Positions 1-12,702 of a stretch of DNA of 64,000 bases are shown here, piece after piece; position 1 is the first letter of the stretch, and each line of letters opens with the position of its first letter. Below the pieces are notes generated by a model that worked only from the letters and a program-made list of their open reading frames with translations, ran no database searches and was not told the DNA's origin. The translations under genes and the position numbers were made by a program. The DNA is from Physcia stellaris (lineage: Eukaryota; Ascomycota; Lecanoromycetes; Caliciales; Physciaceae): assembly GCA_018902385.1 (NCBI GenBank), contig JABSSW010000005.1:558001-622000 (forward strand), written 5' to 3'.

Positions 1-596
1 CCACGTGAATTAGTACATGGAACTTTTCTAGCCGAACCCAGGGTTCTCTATGAAAAGGCATCAGTGCTTTATTTTTTTGGTGGCATGGCGCTTGTTCAAT
101 GCAATCAGAGAAATCTTCCATGCAGACTTAAAGTGAGAACATTGATAGGGTCATTCCCTCACCAATAGTCATTCGTTTTACCCGCTTTTGCTTGGTGAAG
201 AAAGACACCAATATGTTATGTCATCTTTCGATCTCCATTAAAGTGTTGGCTATCAAGAAAGTATATCATGCAAGGCCACTCAGCTATGTCGTACGCCTGA
301 AGAAGTCGTGAACGGAATTGGAACGCTTCGGATGTACAACGCACGCCCTAGGCCGCCTCACTTATCGCCAGGTTAATTCTATTGGTGCATTTAATACGCC
401 CGACCTTAACACACTCGAATGTCTACAAATCTCGGATTTAGATATAGAGCACTCTGCTCGGTGTTCCAAACTCTGAAGTGAGTTCCTTCCCGATAGGAAC
501 TCCTCTTCTTGATTAATCTCGTGAAAATCTCTCTAACATCAGCGCCAACTTATCACCACCAAGGCTGAGAAGTTTCTGTTACTGAGAAATCTACAC
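1..596. other. Intergenic, no gene recognised
   Basis: Normal base composition, no long open frame and no recognisable RNA gene or repeat. It probably holds the promoter and 5' leader of the membrane-protein gene that follows, but no motif stands out. Confidence 0.5.
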
Positions 597-2993
597 ATGA
601 GTAGCCAGGAATGGCAGTAAGAATATGTAGGCGCAAGCTTCAAGAAAGATCGAAGGATAACTTTAAGCTTCACTGATAGTGTGTGCTGATATCTTGATGC
701 AGTAGATAGGTTACTGTGTTTGGCGAATTATCCAAGACACGTGTTAACATCGCTTCTGCCTCTCTGCCAATTAGCGTGTACAATACCTGTCAACGGTCTT
801 CATGTAGCCTTCCATCGGGCAGATGATACGAACAACTTATCAACAAGCCCCATCGAGGAGTCTAGTGACGTCTGGGCCTCCGTGATTGCAAATGTCGCGC
901 CATGGATGGCACTCGTCGGCGATCGCAACGCCAAAGAGTTTCTTCGTGTCTCGTCCTCGCGCGATCAGCTCCTGCTCATGGCTACAGCACCCTTGGGAAT
1001 ATTCTCCACTTTGACTGCAGCCATCAGACTCCGTGGATATCGAGTCCTCCGGAGAATGATCGGACGCGAATCTGAGCGAGTAAGCGAAGCCTTGGTAGAA
1101 TTGACACCACTCAGCGTAGCACCGGCTTCAAGCGTCTATACACCGCACGCAGTGGAGATCGAGTCCAGTGAGCAGCACGATCGGGTCGCTTATGTCTGTG
1201 CACACGTTAGGCAGACAGCCGACACTTTTACCATACTGGAAGGATTCAGGTATCTGATCTCTAGTAGGCTTACAGGGACTGAGCATGGCGATCAAGAGAT
1301 AGTGTTGGGAATGAAAGGCAACCAACTATCAGCTGACCAAACGGCCGATTTGATCATTTCGCTGGTCGACGAGAAACAAAGCCAAGCAAGCATCGAGGGG
1401 CTATCAGAATTTATAGCCTCTGCTTCGATCAGTTTCCGCACTACAGGGGTGTCCCCGAATCAGACCATGCCTACAGACATCCACAAAGTGGAATTCACGC
1501 AGGTTTGCAATATCATTGTAGCTATCACTCTGTTCCTACTGATGTGCGGTCTACATATTGGAGGTTATCTACACAGCGCCAAGTCTGCAGTCACCGCTGG
1601 AAGCCTTCAAACCCTTATTATGGGCCTCGTAGGATACTGCGGTATCGTAATCTTCACCTTCACATTACTGGTGATTATCAAACAGGAGGTTGCGATCGAG
1701 CAGCTAAAGCTCCCCGATATTTTCGACAGCGCAGTATGGACATTTAGTAATGCTAAACACTCAGCACATCGGCCTTTTGATATACCACCTCGACGGAGTC
1801 TGGTTCAGGCAGCGCCAAAGGGTTTCAGTCCACATCAAAAAGCTTACCGGCAAGTCGTTACCATGTTCTCTTGCTTGGGCTTGGTAGGAAGTTTCATAAC
1901 TTATTATCTTGGTATTCGCGTCGCAAACTGGTGGGTAGCTTTAGGTAGTCTGGCTGTGATTTGGCTCTCGGCCGCCTTTCGATCACTTGTGATCAAGAAT
2001 TTTCTCGTGGCGAGCCAAGAAGAGCTGGAAGAACATTGGCTTGGGGCGATGCAGGACAATGTATACAACTCACTCCTCGCGACAGTGGACACCGTGGCAC
2101 GCTCGTCCGAGCGGTCTGAAACTCCATCCGAAGAGGGGAGTAAGGGATTAAATATCAAAGCTGTTAATTTCTGCGCGGAGAAGCTTAATGCGCCACCAGA
2201 GAAAAGTCATACCTTGATCGTCGTGAAGCCGATGCGACAAGATCTTAAGACATGGTCTGGATGTGAAGACGTAATGAAGGTATCGTTGGAGATGACCAAA
2301 CAATGCTGCCAAACACATACTTTCATCCATGCAGGCCACAAGCTTACACTCGCAGAGCTTCCCTCGCTGCGAAGAATCATACGCTTTCGGCCTATGATCT
2401 ATGTTCCTGGCTTACTCTGGAAGGCCGACACACCGCTAGATTACGTCCTCACGGAAGACTTCGATTTCCCAAATCTCTATCGTGATTTGATCAAAATTCT
2501 TCAACTGTGTAGCGACGTGCAAGGTCAGATCTTGCGACACGAGACGTCTGACATGGTGCGCGACGAAGTGAGTCATGTACTATGCGGTCCTGTCACAGAT
2601 CTCCCAATGGACATTCAAGGTACAAAGACCCTTGCCGAGCTACTGAGCAGTTTCCGTGCCGCCGGCTCAGACACCGAGAAAGCGTATACGCTCGAACAAG
2701 CCGTGCTTCTCCCAACAATCCAGCTGGCAGCCATGTACGAAACATTTGGTGTAGACTCGCGAGCGACCCCGAGCATCCAAGTCTTTCAAGATGGCCATAC
2801 CGACCGCCTTAAGCTCAGTGGAGCCGCTTACCTACCGAGACTGATGGGTATTTTTGAGGATCAGGGTATCTGGCAGCATTTCATGATTCCAAAACCTACG
2901 GGAACAGCTCCAAGATTGCAGCCGAGGAATGAGAAAAGTGGACTTTATGGGAGATCTGTTGGTAAGACCTACTTGCTCTGCGGCAAGATTTGA
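597..2993 (+). CDS. Fungal multi-pass membrane protein, function unknown
   Basis: A single frame is open from about 690 to the stop at 2991-2993 (roughly 760 codons), but the first in-frame codon able to start near the top is only TTG at 720. I therefore propose a tiny first exon with ATG at 597, exon 597-616, donor GTAAGA at 617, acceptor at 708-709 and exon 2 from 710; the phases fit. Hydrophobic segments lie near the N-terminus (around the APLGIFSTLTAAIRL stretch) and in a cluster in the middle (roughly residues 260-320 and 380-430), so it should sit in a membrane with a long soluble C-terminal half. The stretches around WMALVGDRNAKEF and RESERVSEALVELTPLS resemble a family seen in many filamentous fungi that has no assigned function. 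The 3' end is uncertain: a good donor at 2962 and an acceptor ending at 3023 would give an alternative end at 3091. Gene reality is likely; exact ends are inferred. Confidence 0.7.
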
Positions 2994-4476
2994 ATCCTGA
3001 AACAATTGATAATGAGTGGTTAGGTACGAGGAATCGCCTCGATCTGGCGAATCCACTGCTTCAGACTGAACTGCATGGGCCTTGCCATTGAGTTCTTCAT
3101 GCATTTCATACTGCATTAAGCTGTAGCCGCAGTGGGTAGAGCTGAGCTGCGTCTGAGAGTCCTTCGCGGGAAGAGTTGTACTGCCTAGATCTGCAGTCAC
3201 ACTCACTACAACGAAGCGTTGAGATGCGATATTGGAAGCAACGGCGACTTGCTCAAAGGAGAAGGAGACTGCCTCTTTTGAGCGAGCTGAATCGCCTCAA
3301 AGATTTGGCCTTGATGTTCCATTAGAATTTCACAACCATGGCGAAGCCCAATACTGATGGTTCAGACTATTCTATCAATACTGCTGACGCGGATCTTACC
3401 CTGGAGTTCATTTTACTGGCCGCGGGCAACAAATGCGGAGATTTACATCATGTCACGCGACAAGCTGGGTGGAAAAAGTAGAACGGAGATCGAATCGTGT
3501 GTATTGAGTTCGCAGTTCAGCCTTGATAGTTGCATAAGATAACCTGTACCATGAGAGGACATGCCAAGAATGGGGATCCGATCCGTGAAGAATTATTCCG
3601 TTGCAGATTGCCAGCACGCTCTTGAGTCTTCCCAAGACAAGGCATCAAACGAGTCATCGTTAATGTATATGAATTAGCATTCGATGAAGTCTGCCGCACG
3701 ATGTACATGCTCAAGGCCTATAGACTTCAAGCTTCTTTCCAGCTTCAAAGTCGGAGGAGTGGACCCGCATGTTGGCGTGATCTCATCGTTGGGTAAAACC
3801 GGGCACTCAATTCCCGTGTGAGTGGTCTAATCGTCAGGCGGATTGTAAGCAAATATCTTTCAATTTTCTGCAAAATCGCCTGATATCACTCTCTCCCTCC
3901 ATACATACGTTAAAAAGTCTGACACAGATCATCTTCTCAATGGGAGCAGTTGCAGGCTTTCTGAAAGTCTATTTCAGCCACGAGCATCATCCAGCTTTGA
4001 TAATGGTTTCGGAACTTGTGCTGCCTGAGTAGGCGCGGCATTGCTGCAAGTGCAGGTGAGAATAGAAACGTCTAGAGCAGCCCGGAGAATTCTTGAGCCA
4101 GTCATGGTCACGCCATCTCCCTCCACGATAAGCATATCTTGCATCTATGGCTCGGAAAGTGTCGGGTATCGCGTTCCGAAAGAGTGGCGATATTGGTCAC
4201 GTGAACCTTCACGCCGTCATCTTTGTCCAATATTACCGACCTGATAAAACCTTCAGTAAAATTTCAACTCACACACCTGGCTAGTGATCTTCTTCTTCTT
4301 CTTCAAATCCAAGATCGCAGGTGGTATATATTCTATCGACGTCCGTTTTCGAACACAGCATCTATCACCTTCATCTCATTTCCTTCTGCAAGTGCCTTAG
4401 CACTCAACGAGCACGTATTTACCAGTGTAAAATCTTTAAAACAACCAAGAAAAGTCGAATATCAGGTCCGTTTTCG
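2994..4476. other. Intergenic, no gene recognised
   Basis: Short open frames on both strands have no recognisable similarity or splice support. A CT-rich run (about 4287-4302) precedes the isomerase gene and may be part of its promoter or leader, as pyrimidine-rich tracts often are in fungi. If the upstream gene uses the alternative last exon, its coding part would extend to 3091. Confidence 0.45.
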
Positions 4477-5701
4477 ATGGCGCTGTTGGCCATCACCAAG
4501 ACACAGGAGTCTTTCGTTCGCTTGCCACCGACGCCACCCGACTTCCTCGACAGATCAGACGATAATGCAGACAACCATTCCATCCATACTGCTTTGCATG
4601 TTCTGAAAACTGAGAGCGATGCTTTGAGAAATTTGCACGATCTTTACTCTACAGATCGGATAGTCCAGCAAAGGTTCTGCCAAGCAATCGATTCCATCTG
4701 CAGAAGCTCCGCGCGAGAAGGAAGGATCATTGTGACCGGTATCGGCAAAAGTGGGAAAATCGGGGAGAAATTCGTGGCAACTTTTAACAGTCTGGCAATT
4801 CGTAGCACTTTTTTACATCCGACGGAGGCGATGCATGGTGACCTGGGTATGATTGGATCAGTAAGCGCTCTTCGATCAAACCATGTCATCGGAGTTCTGA
4901 CTTTCATTCCAGAATGATACTCTTGTCATACTAAGCTACTCAGGACGGACAACGGAATTGATTTCGATGCTAGAATACATACCATCAGAATTACAATTGA
5001 TAGTAATCTCGTCACATTTGAACACCTCAAATTGCCCTCTGTTTGCTAAACGACCTTCTTGCAGCTGCATCTTGCTGCCTGCACCAATCCCCATTTCTGA
5101 GGTGGTAGCATTCGGGGTGCCAGCACCAACGAGCTCTACCACAACGACGCTGGCTCTGACCGATGCCTTGGCACTTGCAGCAGCTCGTCGGTTGCATCCA
5201 GATCCTCTCATAGCATTCCGACTTCACCATCCCGGAGGTGCCATCGGTGCAAACGCAGCCACAACAGGCCCTCAATCTATGAATGATATCGCTACTAGGC
5301 TGCAGGATATCCCAGTGATCTCCTTCCAAGAGTCGGGGGACCCTACAGTCTTAGATGCTATTCTACCTGCTGCCCAATCCACATCTGGCTGGGTGAGGCC
5401 ATCATTAGAGACAGTGATTTCACCACGTCAGATACAAAAGATGGGCCGCCAAGCAGATCCTAGCCAACCATTACGCCTGCTCAGTGCTGGCTTTGTTTTG
5501 GAGAAAGGTGATTGGATATCTGTCGAAGCAGCGAATTTGATACAAGAAACTCGAGACTGGATCTTGCTCATGAGGCAATCTGAACGGGGCAAGGGATTCT
5601 TGAAAAGAGGCACGGTGCTGGGGATTGTAGACGATCAGAAGTGTTTGAGTGGGGTCGTAGAGATTGAAGAAGTCATTGATCACGATGAACTTAAAGAGTA
5701 A
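4477..5701 (+). CDS. SIS-domain sugar isomerase of the KpsF/GutQ type
   Basis: Two exons, 4477-4860 and 4913-5701, with a 52-nt intron (donor GTAAGC, acceptor CCAG) in phase 0, give a 390-residue protein. The SIS (sugar isomerase) domain covers about residues 40-245. Visible landmarks are TGIGKSGKIGEKF (87-99), HPTEAMHGDLGMI (114-126), LSYSGRTTE (135-143) and FRLHHPGGAIG (230-240), all hallmarks of arabinose-5-phosphate isomerases. Bacterial family members carry two CBS domains after SIS; here the last ~140 residues lack an obvious CBS pair and look divergent. In bacteria the enzyme converts ribulose-5-phosphate to arabinose-5-phosphate for Kdo; fungi lack that lipopolysaccharide, so the substrate here is unknown. 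ATG 4477 was chosen because the in-frame sequence upstream is not SIS-like. No signal peptide, so probably cytosolic. Confidence 0.9.
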
Positions 5702-7527
5702 AAGGCGATCTTCAAGCATTTCTAGAACTCGAGATGGTTCGACATACTAAGGTCTGGCATAACGAAGTTACACCTACGAGCAGCTCAGTCGCTCGTTGCT
5801 TTCAGTGCCTTTGTATAATCATACCGGAGGTCCAATTCTCGACATTGCCCCAGAAAAGTGCCCGAGAAAAGTTGGTTGTGTGGGAAAGGACAGAAATTTC
5901 AGACGATGAGACTAGAGATGCCGCCAGTACCCTGTGATAACGAGTAATGCTCCATCAGGATATATAGATGCGGCTTTACTACCTTAACCCATAGGCCTGG
6001 CTGGTCTCTACATACTGTTCCAATTGTTCGAGCTAAATGGGTCCTAGTAGGTTTCTCCGATATGATCATCCACCGCTGGCTTGTCGACTGGCTTTGGGTG
6101 TTTACTGATCGTGTTTTTCCTGAATTATTTCATTGAATAACCGACTATAAGGATCCAATAGTCACATGGGACGTCCTTACATATACGTACGCTTTCCCGT
6201 CCACATTCATTTAAAGTATCTTGGACGAGAACTGTTGATTGATAGATTTACCCCATCAAATCCAGCGGCTTCAGGGGAACCTGGCTTTGGGCCTACATAA
6301 GACATGGAGTCTGTCATGGGTGTTTTATGTGGTTCAGGGTGTCTGGAGGGTCTGTCCTCATGTCTGTCGCATCTTATGGTCAGAACAAGATATGAACACG
6401 CCTCTCATGCTCCCTCACCCTTTTTTTATCCTTCAGTCTTTTCTTCTTCATATGGTTTCCGTCCATTCTGAGTATTTGCCGCTTTGAGGCATTTTTTCGA
6501 GGTACGAGGTACTTACATATCTCTTGTCACTAGTGTGGCAGATAAACATATTTCTGTTAATAGAAGTACGTTCTCAAAGTTGTCTTCATACAGGTGTAGG
6601 ATCAACTCAATCCGACCATCAAAGCGCTCGATTATTTGTTGTTATTTCATGTTCAACATTATTCGCGCACTCTCGTTGTAACAACCAGGAAGTTCTCAAG
6701 TAACGTGAAGAAGTTAGGACCCACTTGAACAATGCTTCAAGGCTTGGATATCCTTGTATCGGCTTATCCTTGGAGGATTTCTTGCTTTCCGGTGGTAAAA
6801 TTACCTAATATTAATGGTAAACGCTTGAGACATAGGTATCTTACGTAAGCAACTCCAAAGTATTCCGTGCACGACTCTAAAACGGGAGGCCTCAGGCCTT
6901 GACTCTTAGTGGTGGTCCTGACTCAAGATTACACGGCTATGGATATAGAAATTCGCTTGAATTTACCCAACATTGCGCTAACGTTGCCCGTGCCGCGGTG
7001 TCGTGTCCACTAATCCATGATTATGAGAGGCTGCCGATCCGGGACACCTTTAGTTCTCCACTGTAGTACCAGGCGACCCGCAGAGTCGCAGAGCCGCAGA
7101 AGCGCTACAATTAGTCAACTACACGTCGTCTTCCACGCAACTGATGAAGACCTTGACAAGGCTCGCTACATAATGGTTTGAGGAGAAGAGGCCCAAGTTC
7201 TCTTGGCTGGCCGCCGCCCACAACAATAGTACATTGATAATGTATACCCCGGGTGTGGTAGCATGGTGGGTTGTAATTCACGGTCACCCTCGTTCAGCAT
7301 TTGACTGTTCCATTACCAGTATACATGTTGGCCTGTATGCTATATCAATATTCGCCCTAAGGTCTAGCATAGACACGGGTGATGGGCTGTGGCACCCCAA
7401 TCTCCGCCAAAGCTTCCTCTTTACGCGCATCCCGTGTCGATAGCTAGATTTACTTAAGAACACTCTCATCATTCAGTTTACCATCCTCACCATATACAAA
7501 TCTGTGGTTTCTTTGACTTTAGACAGC
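5702..7527. other. Intergenic, no gene recognised
   Basis: Normal composition. Several open frames of 60-80 codons occur on both strands but none has a recognisable domain or a convincing exon chain. It must contain the terminator of the isomerase gene and the promoter of the protease gene; no specific sites can be named. Confidence 0.45.
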
Positions 7528-9053
7528 ATGTACTTGCAAAGATGTTATACGGGCTCGCAATTGCTGCTCGCACTGATCGCTACACAAGGTGTGACCGCCC
7601 TACCGGCTACAAGTGTTGATTTAGCGTCTACGATAGGACCTAGCACCAACTTATTGGAAAAAAGATACTATACAGCGGCAGTGGTCAATGATACCGGCGC
7701 CGACTGGACGGTAGAAGTTACTATCGGTGGCCAAAAGCTAAACCTTCTGATTGACACTGGATCTTCTGATACGTAAGGTCAAGCAGGTTCCGTGCTCACT
7801 AGATCCATCGGAGACCAAGTCGTTTGCAAAATTTAGTCTTATGCTGACATCTCTGTTAAAGGTGGGTGTTCAGCCCTGAGGTTCAAAACCCCGGCAAGCA
7901 TGCTCTCTATGATTGGACTAGATCTCCGGGTGCCCAGAAATTGACATATACTGCTTTTCGTGGAGCGACACCGGTACAATCAACATTTGACGTCGCCTAT
8001 TGGGATAACTTGGAGTCGAGAGTGCAAGGATACATGGTCGAGGAGCTTGTAAGTCATTGAATCGCCTCTCTTCGTGTACGATCCTTGGCTAAAGATATCC
8101 CGTCAGCACGTGGATATTGGGGGCGCGTCAACTCCAATGGCTATAGCTGTAGCTACGAATGTTGGTGACGGGTTCAAAAGCTGGCATATGGATGGCATCC
8201 TAGGTTTAGGTTTCAAGGAACTGAATAGAGGTGAAGCCTCCTATGCTGTGGACATTAACATAGGTTTCATCAAAACTAATGCAAAGGGGTTCATTAGCCT
8301 CACCCGCCAAATATCCAACTTTCGTTGAGTGGCTTCGAATAGCAGTGGATAGACCAAATCAGAACATACTCACGGTCGACTTTAGTCCAAATAGAGGTTC
8401 ACTTTATACACCTACAATAGGGATCGGGAAGATCGACAATCGGAAATTTATGGGCAGTCTAGGTCATGCTGAGGTGAATAACTCAGAAGGGAGATGGATT
8501 GTAGATAATGTGACTTTTCGGGTCAATGAGAAGAAAATAAACCATACGCAGCAGATGAATTTTGGTTTGTCGCCCCGTATTCGCGTGGGCAGCCTGCTGA
8601 TCGTCCTTTGTGCAGATACTGGAGGTGCAGGGTTAATTCAAGTAGAGCTACCAGTTGCACAAGCTTACTACAACGAAGTTGGTGGCAAAGAAGTAAGCAT
8701 CCCAAATCCGAATCCACCCATCGCTTCACTGATGTTGTAACCTAGTATCCTGGCGGGCATTTCGCCTACCCTTGCGGCGCTAAGCTCCCAGACCTGACAC
8801 TACATCTTGGTAACAGCAAACCTTCGTATCCAGGATATATGATTGGCAGTAACAGCACTGCACTTGACGGTAAGATCTTGCCTCTTGATATTGCTCTTAG
8901 TCTGGTCTGCTCATTATCTTTCTAGCTGGTTATTGCATGGGTACACTTGTCGGAAATGGAAACAACAACGTGGGAGCTGCGTTTTTCAAGTCGCACTATG
9001 TAGTGTTCGATTATGATGAGCCGGCAATTCTGTACGCTCCATTCGCCAAGTAG
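7528..9053 (+). CDS. Secreted pepsin-like aspartic protease (A1 family)
   Basis: Seven exons can be joined with consistent phases: 7528-7772, 7862-8048, 8107-8230, 8298-8564, 8616-8692, 8746-8869, 8926-9053, giving 383 residues. ATG 7528 is followed by a clear signal peptide (residues 1 to about 25) and a propeptide ending in the Kex2-like LEKR at 43-46, so the enzyme is probably secreted and matured in the Golgi. The first catalytic motif DTGSSDTW is at 76-83, split by intron 1. The second catalytic Asp is at 275 in DTGGAG, created across intron 4; most A1 enzymes have Ser or Thr after the Gly, so Gly here is odd. GILGLGF and the C-terminal YVVFDYDE stretch also fit the family. Intron 4 has a weak GTTTGT donor. 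Probably a broad peptide hydrolase, perhaps for nutrition or host interaction; activity is uncertain because of the DTGG motif. Confidence 0.9.
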
Positions 9054-10320
9054 ATTCAGATGATCGGACAGAGTCATTGGGGCCAACTCGAATAGAACGT
9101 TCGAATTTCCTCACTCAAAGACTCGAATAGAACATTCGAATTTCCTCACTCAAAGACTAGGATATTAAGTGTAAGAAGCTTAGGTATCTGCATCGTGTTC
9201 TGATAGTTTGATACTCATCGGTAACGCTTCCCGTGAATGAGTAAATAAGTGACTTGTGGTGTTTGAGCCTTAGAGAATTCACGTTATATCGCAACCCAGC
9301 CCCCCGCCTCGGTCTTAGACACTATATTCTGCCCCCAAAACAGCGTTCATACGATCCTATAGGCGAATATGGAGCATACTCACTGCATAGTAGAGGAAAG
9401 GATGGGGAAAAAAGTCGAATGTTTCAAGGACGGATGGTCCTATAATATTCGCTGCCCCAAAATCTCACTCCACCCAACCTTATGTGTTGATAAGCGAATC
9501 GTACGTCTTCTTCGAGAGCGCATCTTAAATGAATTCGAGCTTCGTATTCCATGCACTGGTGTGGAATGATAATGTCGTTTCTAGGGTGTACTTAGCGGAG
9601 GACCAACTGGAGCGAGGCCCGGAATCGCCCCGAAAGTGCTCCGGTGCCGGGAGCTTGTAAGAGCGAAATCTGAAACGCCACCCTCCACCAGTGCTTGGGG
9701 CAGTCTCGCGACTAATGCTAAGCACGCAATCACAGGTGGGCAGAAGAATCACTTTCGTTGATTCTCATACAACCAGTTTTGGCCGAGTGAAGAAACGGAA
9801 GATGCTAGGGTGTCGTAAAATTTTGATGCATGGCCTTTATTGAACGAAGACCATCACCAAAAATCCTGGGTTACGGTATGATAGGGAGCCATAGAAAGGG
9901 GTATGAGCAAGCAACTAGAAACGCTCGAAAGGTACGCCTAAGACGCCTATACGGCTAGTAAGGGGGCATCGCTACTTTGAGTACGAGAGTAACCTTGGCA
10001 CGTCAGGACTTTTGGTGAGGGTCTCCGTACAGCCTCCTCTAGACCTCGCAACGTCGTCCTATCAAAATACTGTGCCCTACACCCTCGGGTGCCCTCATCT
10101 CTGCACAATCAGCCTCGCTCAGCCTCTCCACATGAGTAAAGAGTTCAGCGCTTCTGTCCCTCTTCCCTTCCACAATCTCGATACAAATGCAGTGAATATA
10201 GCGCGTGAGCGGTATGTCCAGACACTGTGAGTGTCAGGCTTCGTCAAGACTTTTCAGCACAGACGTGATCTTAGCATTGCGTCGCTGGAGACGTTACAGT
10301 TAATTCTCCCCGCGCGCACA
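9054..10320. other. Intergenic with one short tandem repeat
   Basis: No gene recognised. The only structure I see is the two-copy 35-bp repeat at 9086-9155, directly after the protease stop codon. Confidence 0.45.
9086..9155. repeat. Two-copy 35-bp tandem repeat in the protease 3' region
   Basis: Units 9086-9120 and 9121-9155 differ by one base. Each contains a GAAC(G/A)TTC core, palindromic in the first copy. It begins 33 bases after the protease stop, so it probably lies in the 3' UTR; a recent replication slip is the simplest origin. Confidence 0.85.
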
Positions 10321-12106
10321 ATGTCAGACCCGCTAAGCATCGCCGCTGGCGTTGTCGGCATCCTTACCGCAGCTGCACAGATCTCCACAATCCTAATTCA
10401 CTTCACAAAGGCCAGCAGGAACGCGCCAATCCAAGCTCGACATATCATCACCGAAGTCAGCGACACGAGTGTTATTCTCTCTCAATTACAGTCTTTTCTA
10501 CTTGGCAACGAGTATACCGAAAGATCGAGAACTTCGTTACTCGAAGTTGATCAAGTAGTGACAGTAGTTAGCAGCTGTGTGAAGACATTCTCGGAACTAG
10601 AACAGATTTTGGACGGTTTGAAGATCAACGACATGAATGTTCTGGACCACGTGAAGTGGGCCCGACAGCAAACGGATATACTGGCTGTTGTCCAAAGACT
10701 GCAGTGTCACAAGGCTTCGCTGTCTTTGATCCTTAATATCCTTCATGGGTGGGTGCAAGAGCTCATGCCTATGGAAGTTCATTGACCGTCTTAGGAATAC
10801 ACTTATGGAGGCGAAACAGTCGGTCGACCGTCTCCATGACATAGTGAATAGATATTACCAGGAGATGTCCGCGAGACTTCATGATCTCGAATTGAGAGTT
10901 TTGCAGAGAATGAGCTGTGCAAACTTAAATAAAGAAGGTCGAGAATGTCTTCCTGACACTTCGATCGAGGGAGGTCTATCGCCGGGTTCCGATGGAAGCG
11001 TGGTATCTGCTCTAAAAGACTGTGATGAGGCCCTAGGGGCAGACTTCTTGGACGTTCTGAAACGATCCCGGGTGTACAGTAGGAATGCCGCTTTCCGCCT
11101 GTCCACTTCCTCCTCGGACCGGCATTCAACCACCTGGTCCTCCTTGTCTAGATTGACTGTGTCGGAGGTCTCAAATATCTCTGTCTTCAGCTTGGTAATC
11201 ACGGTTGAAGAAGTCAACAATCCTTATCGACTGTCTCAGACTTGGTCGAATGACACGACGCTTCCCTTGTGGCCTTCAGTGCCATCAACATCAGCGTCTA
11301 TCTCGGCATCTGTGCCAAAAGTACTCCTTCTTGAGAAGTCTCTTCCAGCACTACCGGAAGATAATGATGAAACCTCGTCAACAGAGACAGTAAAAGAGCC
11401 CACTGAAGGCACGGGCACGAGCATGAATATGGAAAATGACGCATTGAGCACCCACAGTAGCAGCGCAAATTTAGATTACCAGATAACACCCATATCTAAT
11501 CATGATCCAAGTTTTGCCGAGGAGCAGGACGAAGCTGCAGGGGAAAAGGACGAAGCCGCATACCCGTGTAAAGGCTGTGATGAAGTGAGTCATCCTACCC
11601 ACAATGTTAAACCCGTTCTAGAGTGGTAGATAGGATCTCCTATGCTGACGAGTGCGTGCAACTTGCTAGATTCTCGAGGAAGGAAAGGCGTTCGAGCTTG
11701 GTATATTCAACATCTCATGAAATATTCAACCTACTAATTGACTCTAGCGGGTAGTCGCTGGCACATTGACTGTTTCAGATGTAATACTTGCGGTACACTT
11801 CTAGACTCCGACTCCCACTTATTATTGCTGGGCGACGGGTCACTTATTTGCAACGGCTGCACGTATAATTGCTCGGCGTGCCATAATAAGCTTGAAGATC
11901 TTGCAATCCTTACTGGCAGCCAGGCTTTCTGTCAACGCTGCTTCAAGTGTCGCAATTGCAAGAAGAAAATTCAGAACTTGAAGTATGCCCGAACTTCTCA
12001 AGGGATATTCTGCATGGATTGCCATGAGTCATTGATGCAACGACGAAGAAAGCACGATGCAAAGAAGACTGCGAGAGAGAAAAGACAACCACCGGGCGAA
12101 ATATGA
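10321..12106 (+). CDS. Fungal-N domain fused to a tandem LIM domain (Rga1-type LIM, no RhoGAP)
   Basis: Four exons, 10321-10748, 10795-11584, 11670-11700 and 11748-12106, join in phase to give 535 residues. Residues 1 to about 140 (starting MSDPLSIAAGVVGILTAAAQ) match the N-terminal domain found ahead of NACHT, ankyrin or kinase modules in fungal NLR-like and related proteins. The middle (about 150-395) is coiled-coil-like at first, then Ser/Thr/Glu-rich and probably disordered. LIM1 is C401-x2-C404-x17-H422-x2-C425-x2-C428-x2-C431, closing at C451/C454; LIM2 is C458-x2-C461-x16-C478-x2-C481-x2-C484-x2-C487, closing at C505/C508. The LIM pair is very like that of Rga1-type Rho GTPase-activating proteins, but a RhoGAP domain is absent: the protein stops 26 residues after LIM2, in a basic tail. 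Likely an adaptor in signalling or cell polarity. The 31-nt third exon restores the canonical LIM1 spacing, which supports the model. Confidence 0.85.
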
Positions 12107-12702
12107 GCAAAGATAAATAATAACGATTAGCTTTGTTAATTTCTCATTAGAAAAATTGATGATGATCACTCGAGCATACTATATTTCAACAGCCATTACG
12201 TTATTGTCGCCGCCTTTTCAGAAGGAAACTCTGTATCTATGTCGGATGCCAAATAGAGTGGAGGAAAGACAGAACTAGTTTAGATGAAAGAGGGGCCGGG
12301 AGAAATTGTTGTAGGAAGATACAGAGTCGAGCGCCGCTAGGTGGGAACTTGAACTAAGGGCCTTAGCGATCTTCCGTTGACAGTAGGCCCTTCGCGGTGT
12401 AAATATGACAGGATACAGTTTGACAACGTCTCGTTGACTTAACAGCCTGCAGAAACCTGTATTAGTAAGATCTTACGAACTTTCTACGAGCTTGCATTGA
12501 AAGAGCGCTCGGGGCGGCTGTAAACGTGAGATTCGCAGACAGCCTTAAATTGGTCCAGGATAGGGTGCAATAGGCCCAATCTATACTCATAGAACCTCCA
12601 ACGATATATATACTTGCAGTTGACGATTGATACGGCACGACCGCATGGACAATATGAGGTCTTAAAGGTATGTTGTGCCAGACCGCTCCATTAGCTACGG
12701 AC
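12107..12702. other. Intergenic between convergent genes
   Basis: Lies between the 3' ends of the LIM-protein gene and the minus-strand secreted-protein gene, so it should hold both polyadenylation regions. No RNA gene or repeat recognised. Confidence 0.5.

Noticed and set aside
4223-4606. Alternative 127-codon frame over the isomerase start
   Set aside because: Different frame from the SIS domain and no recognisable features.
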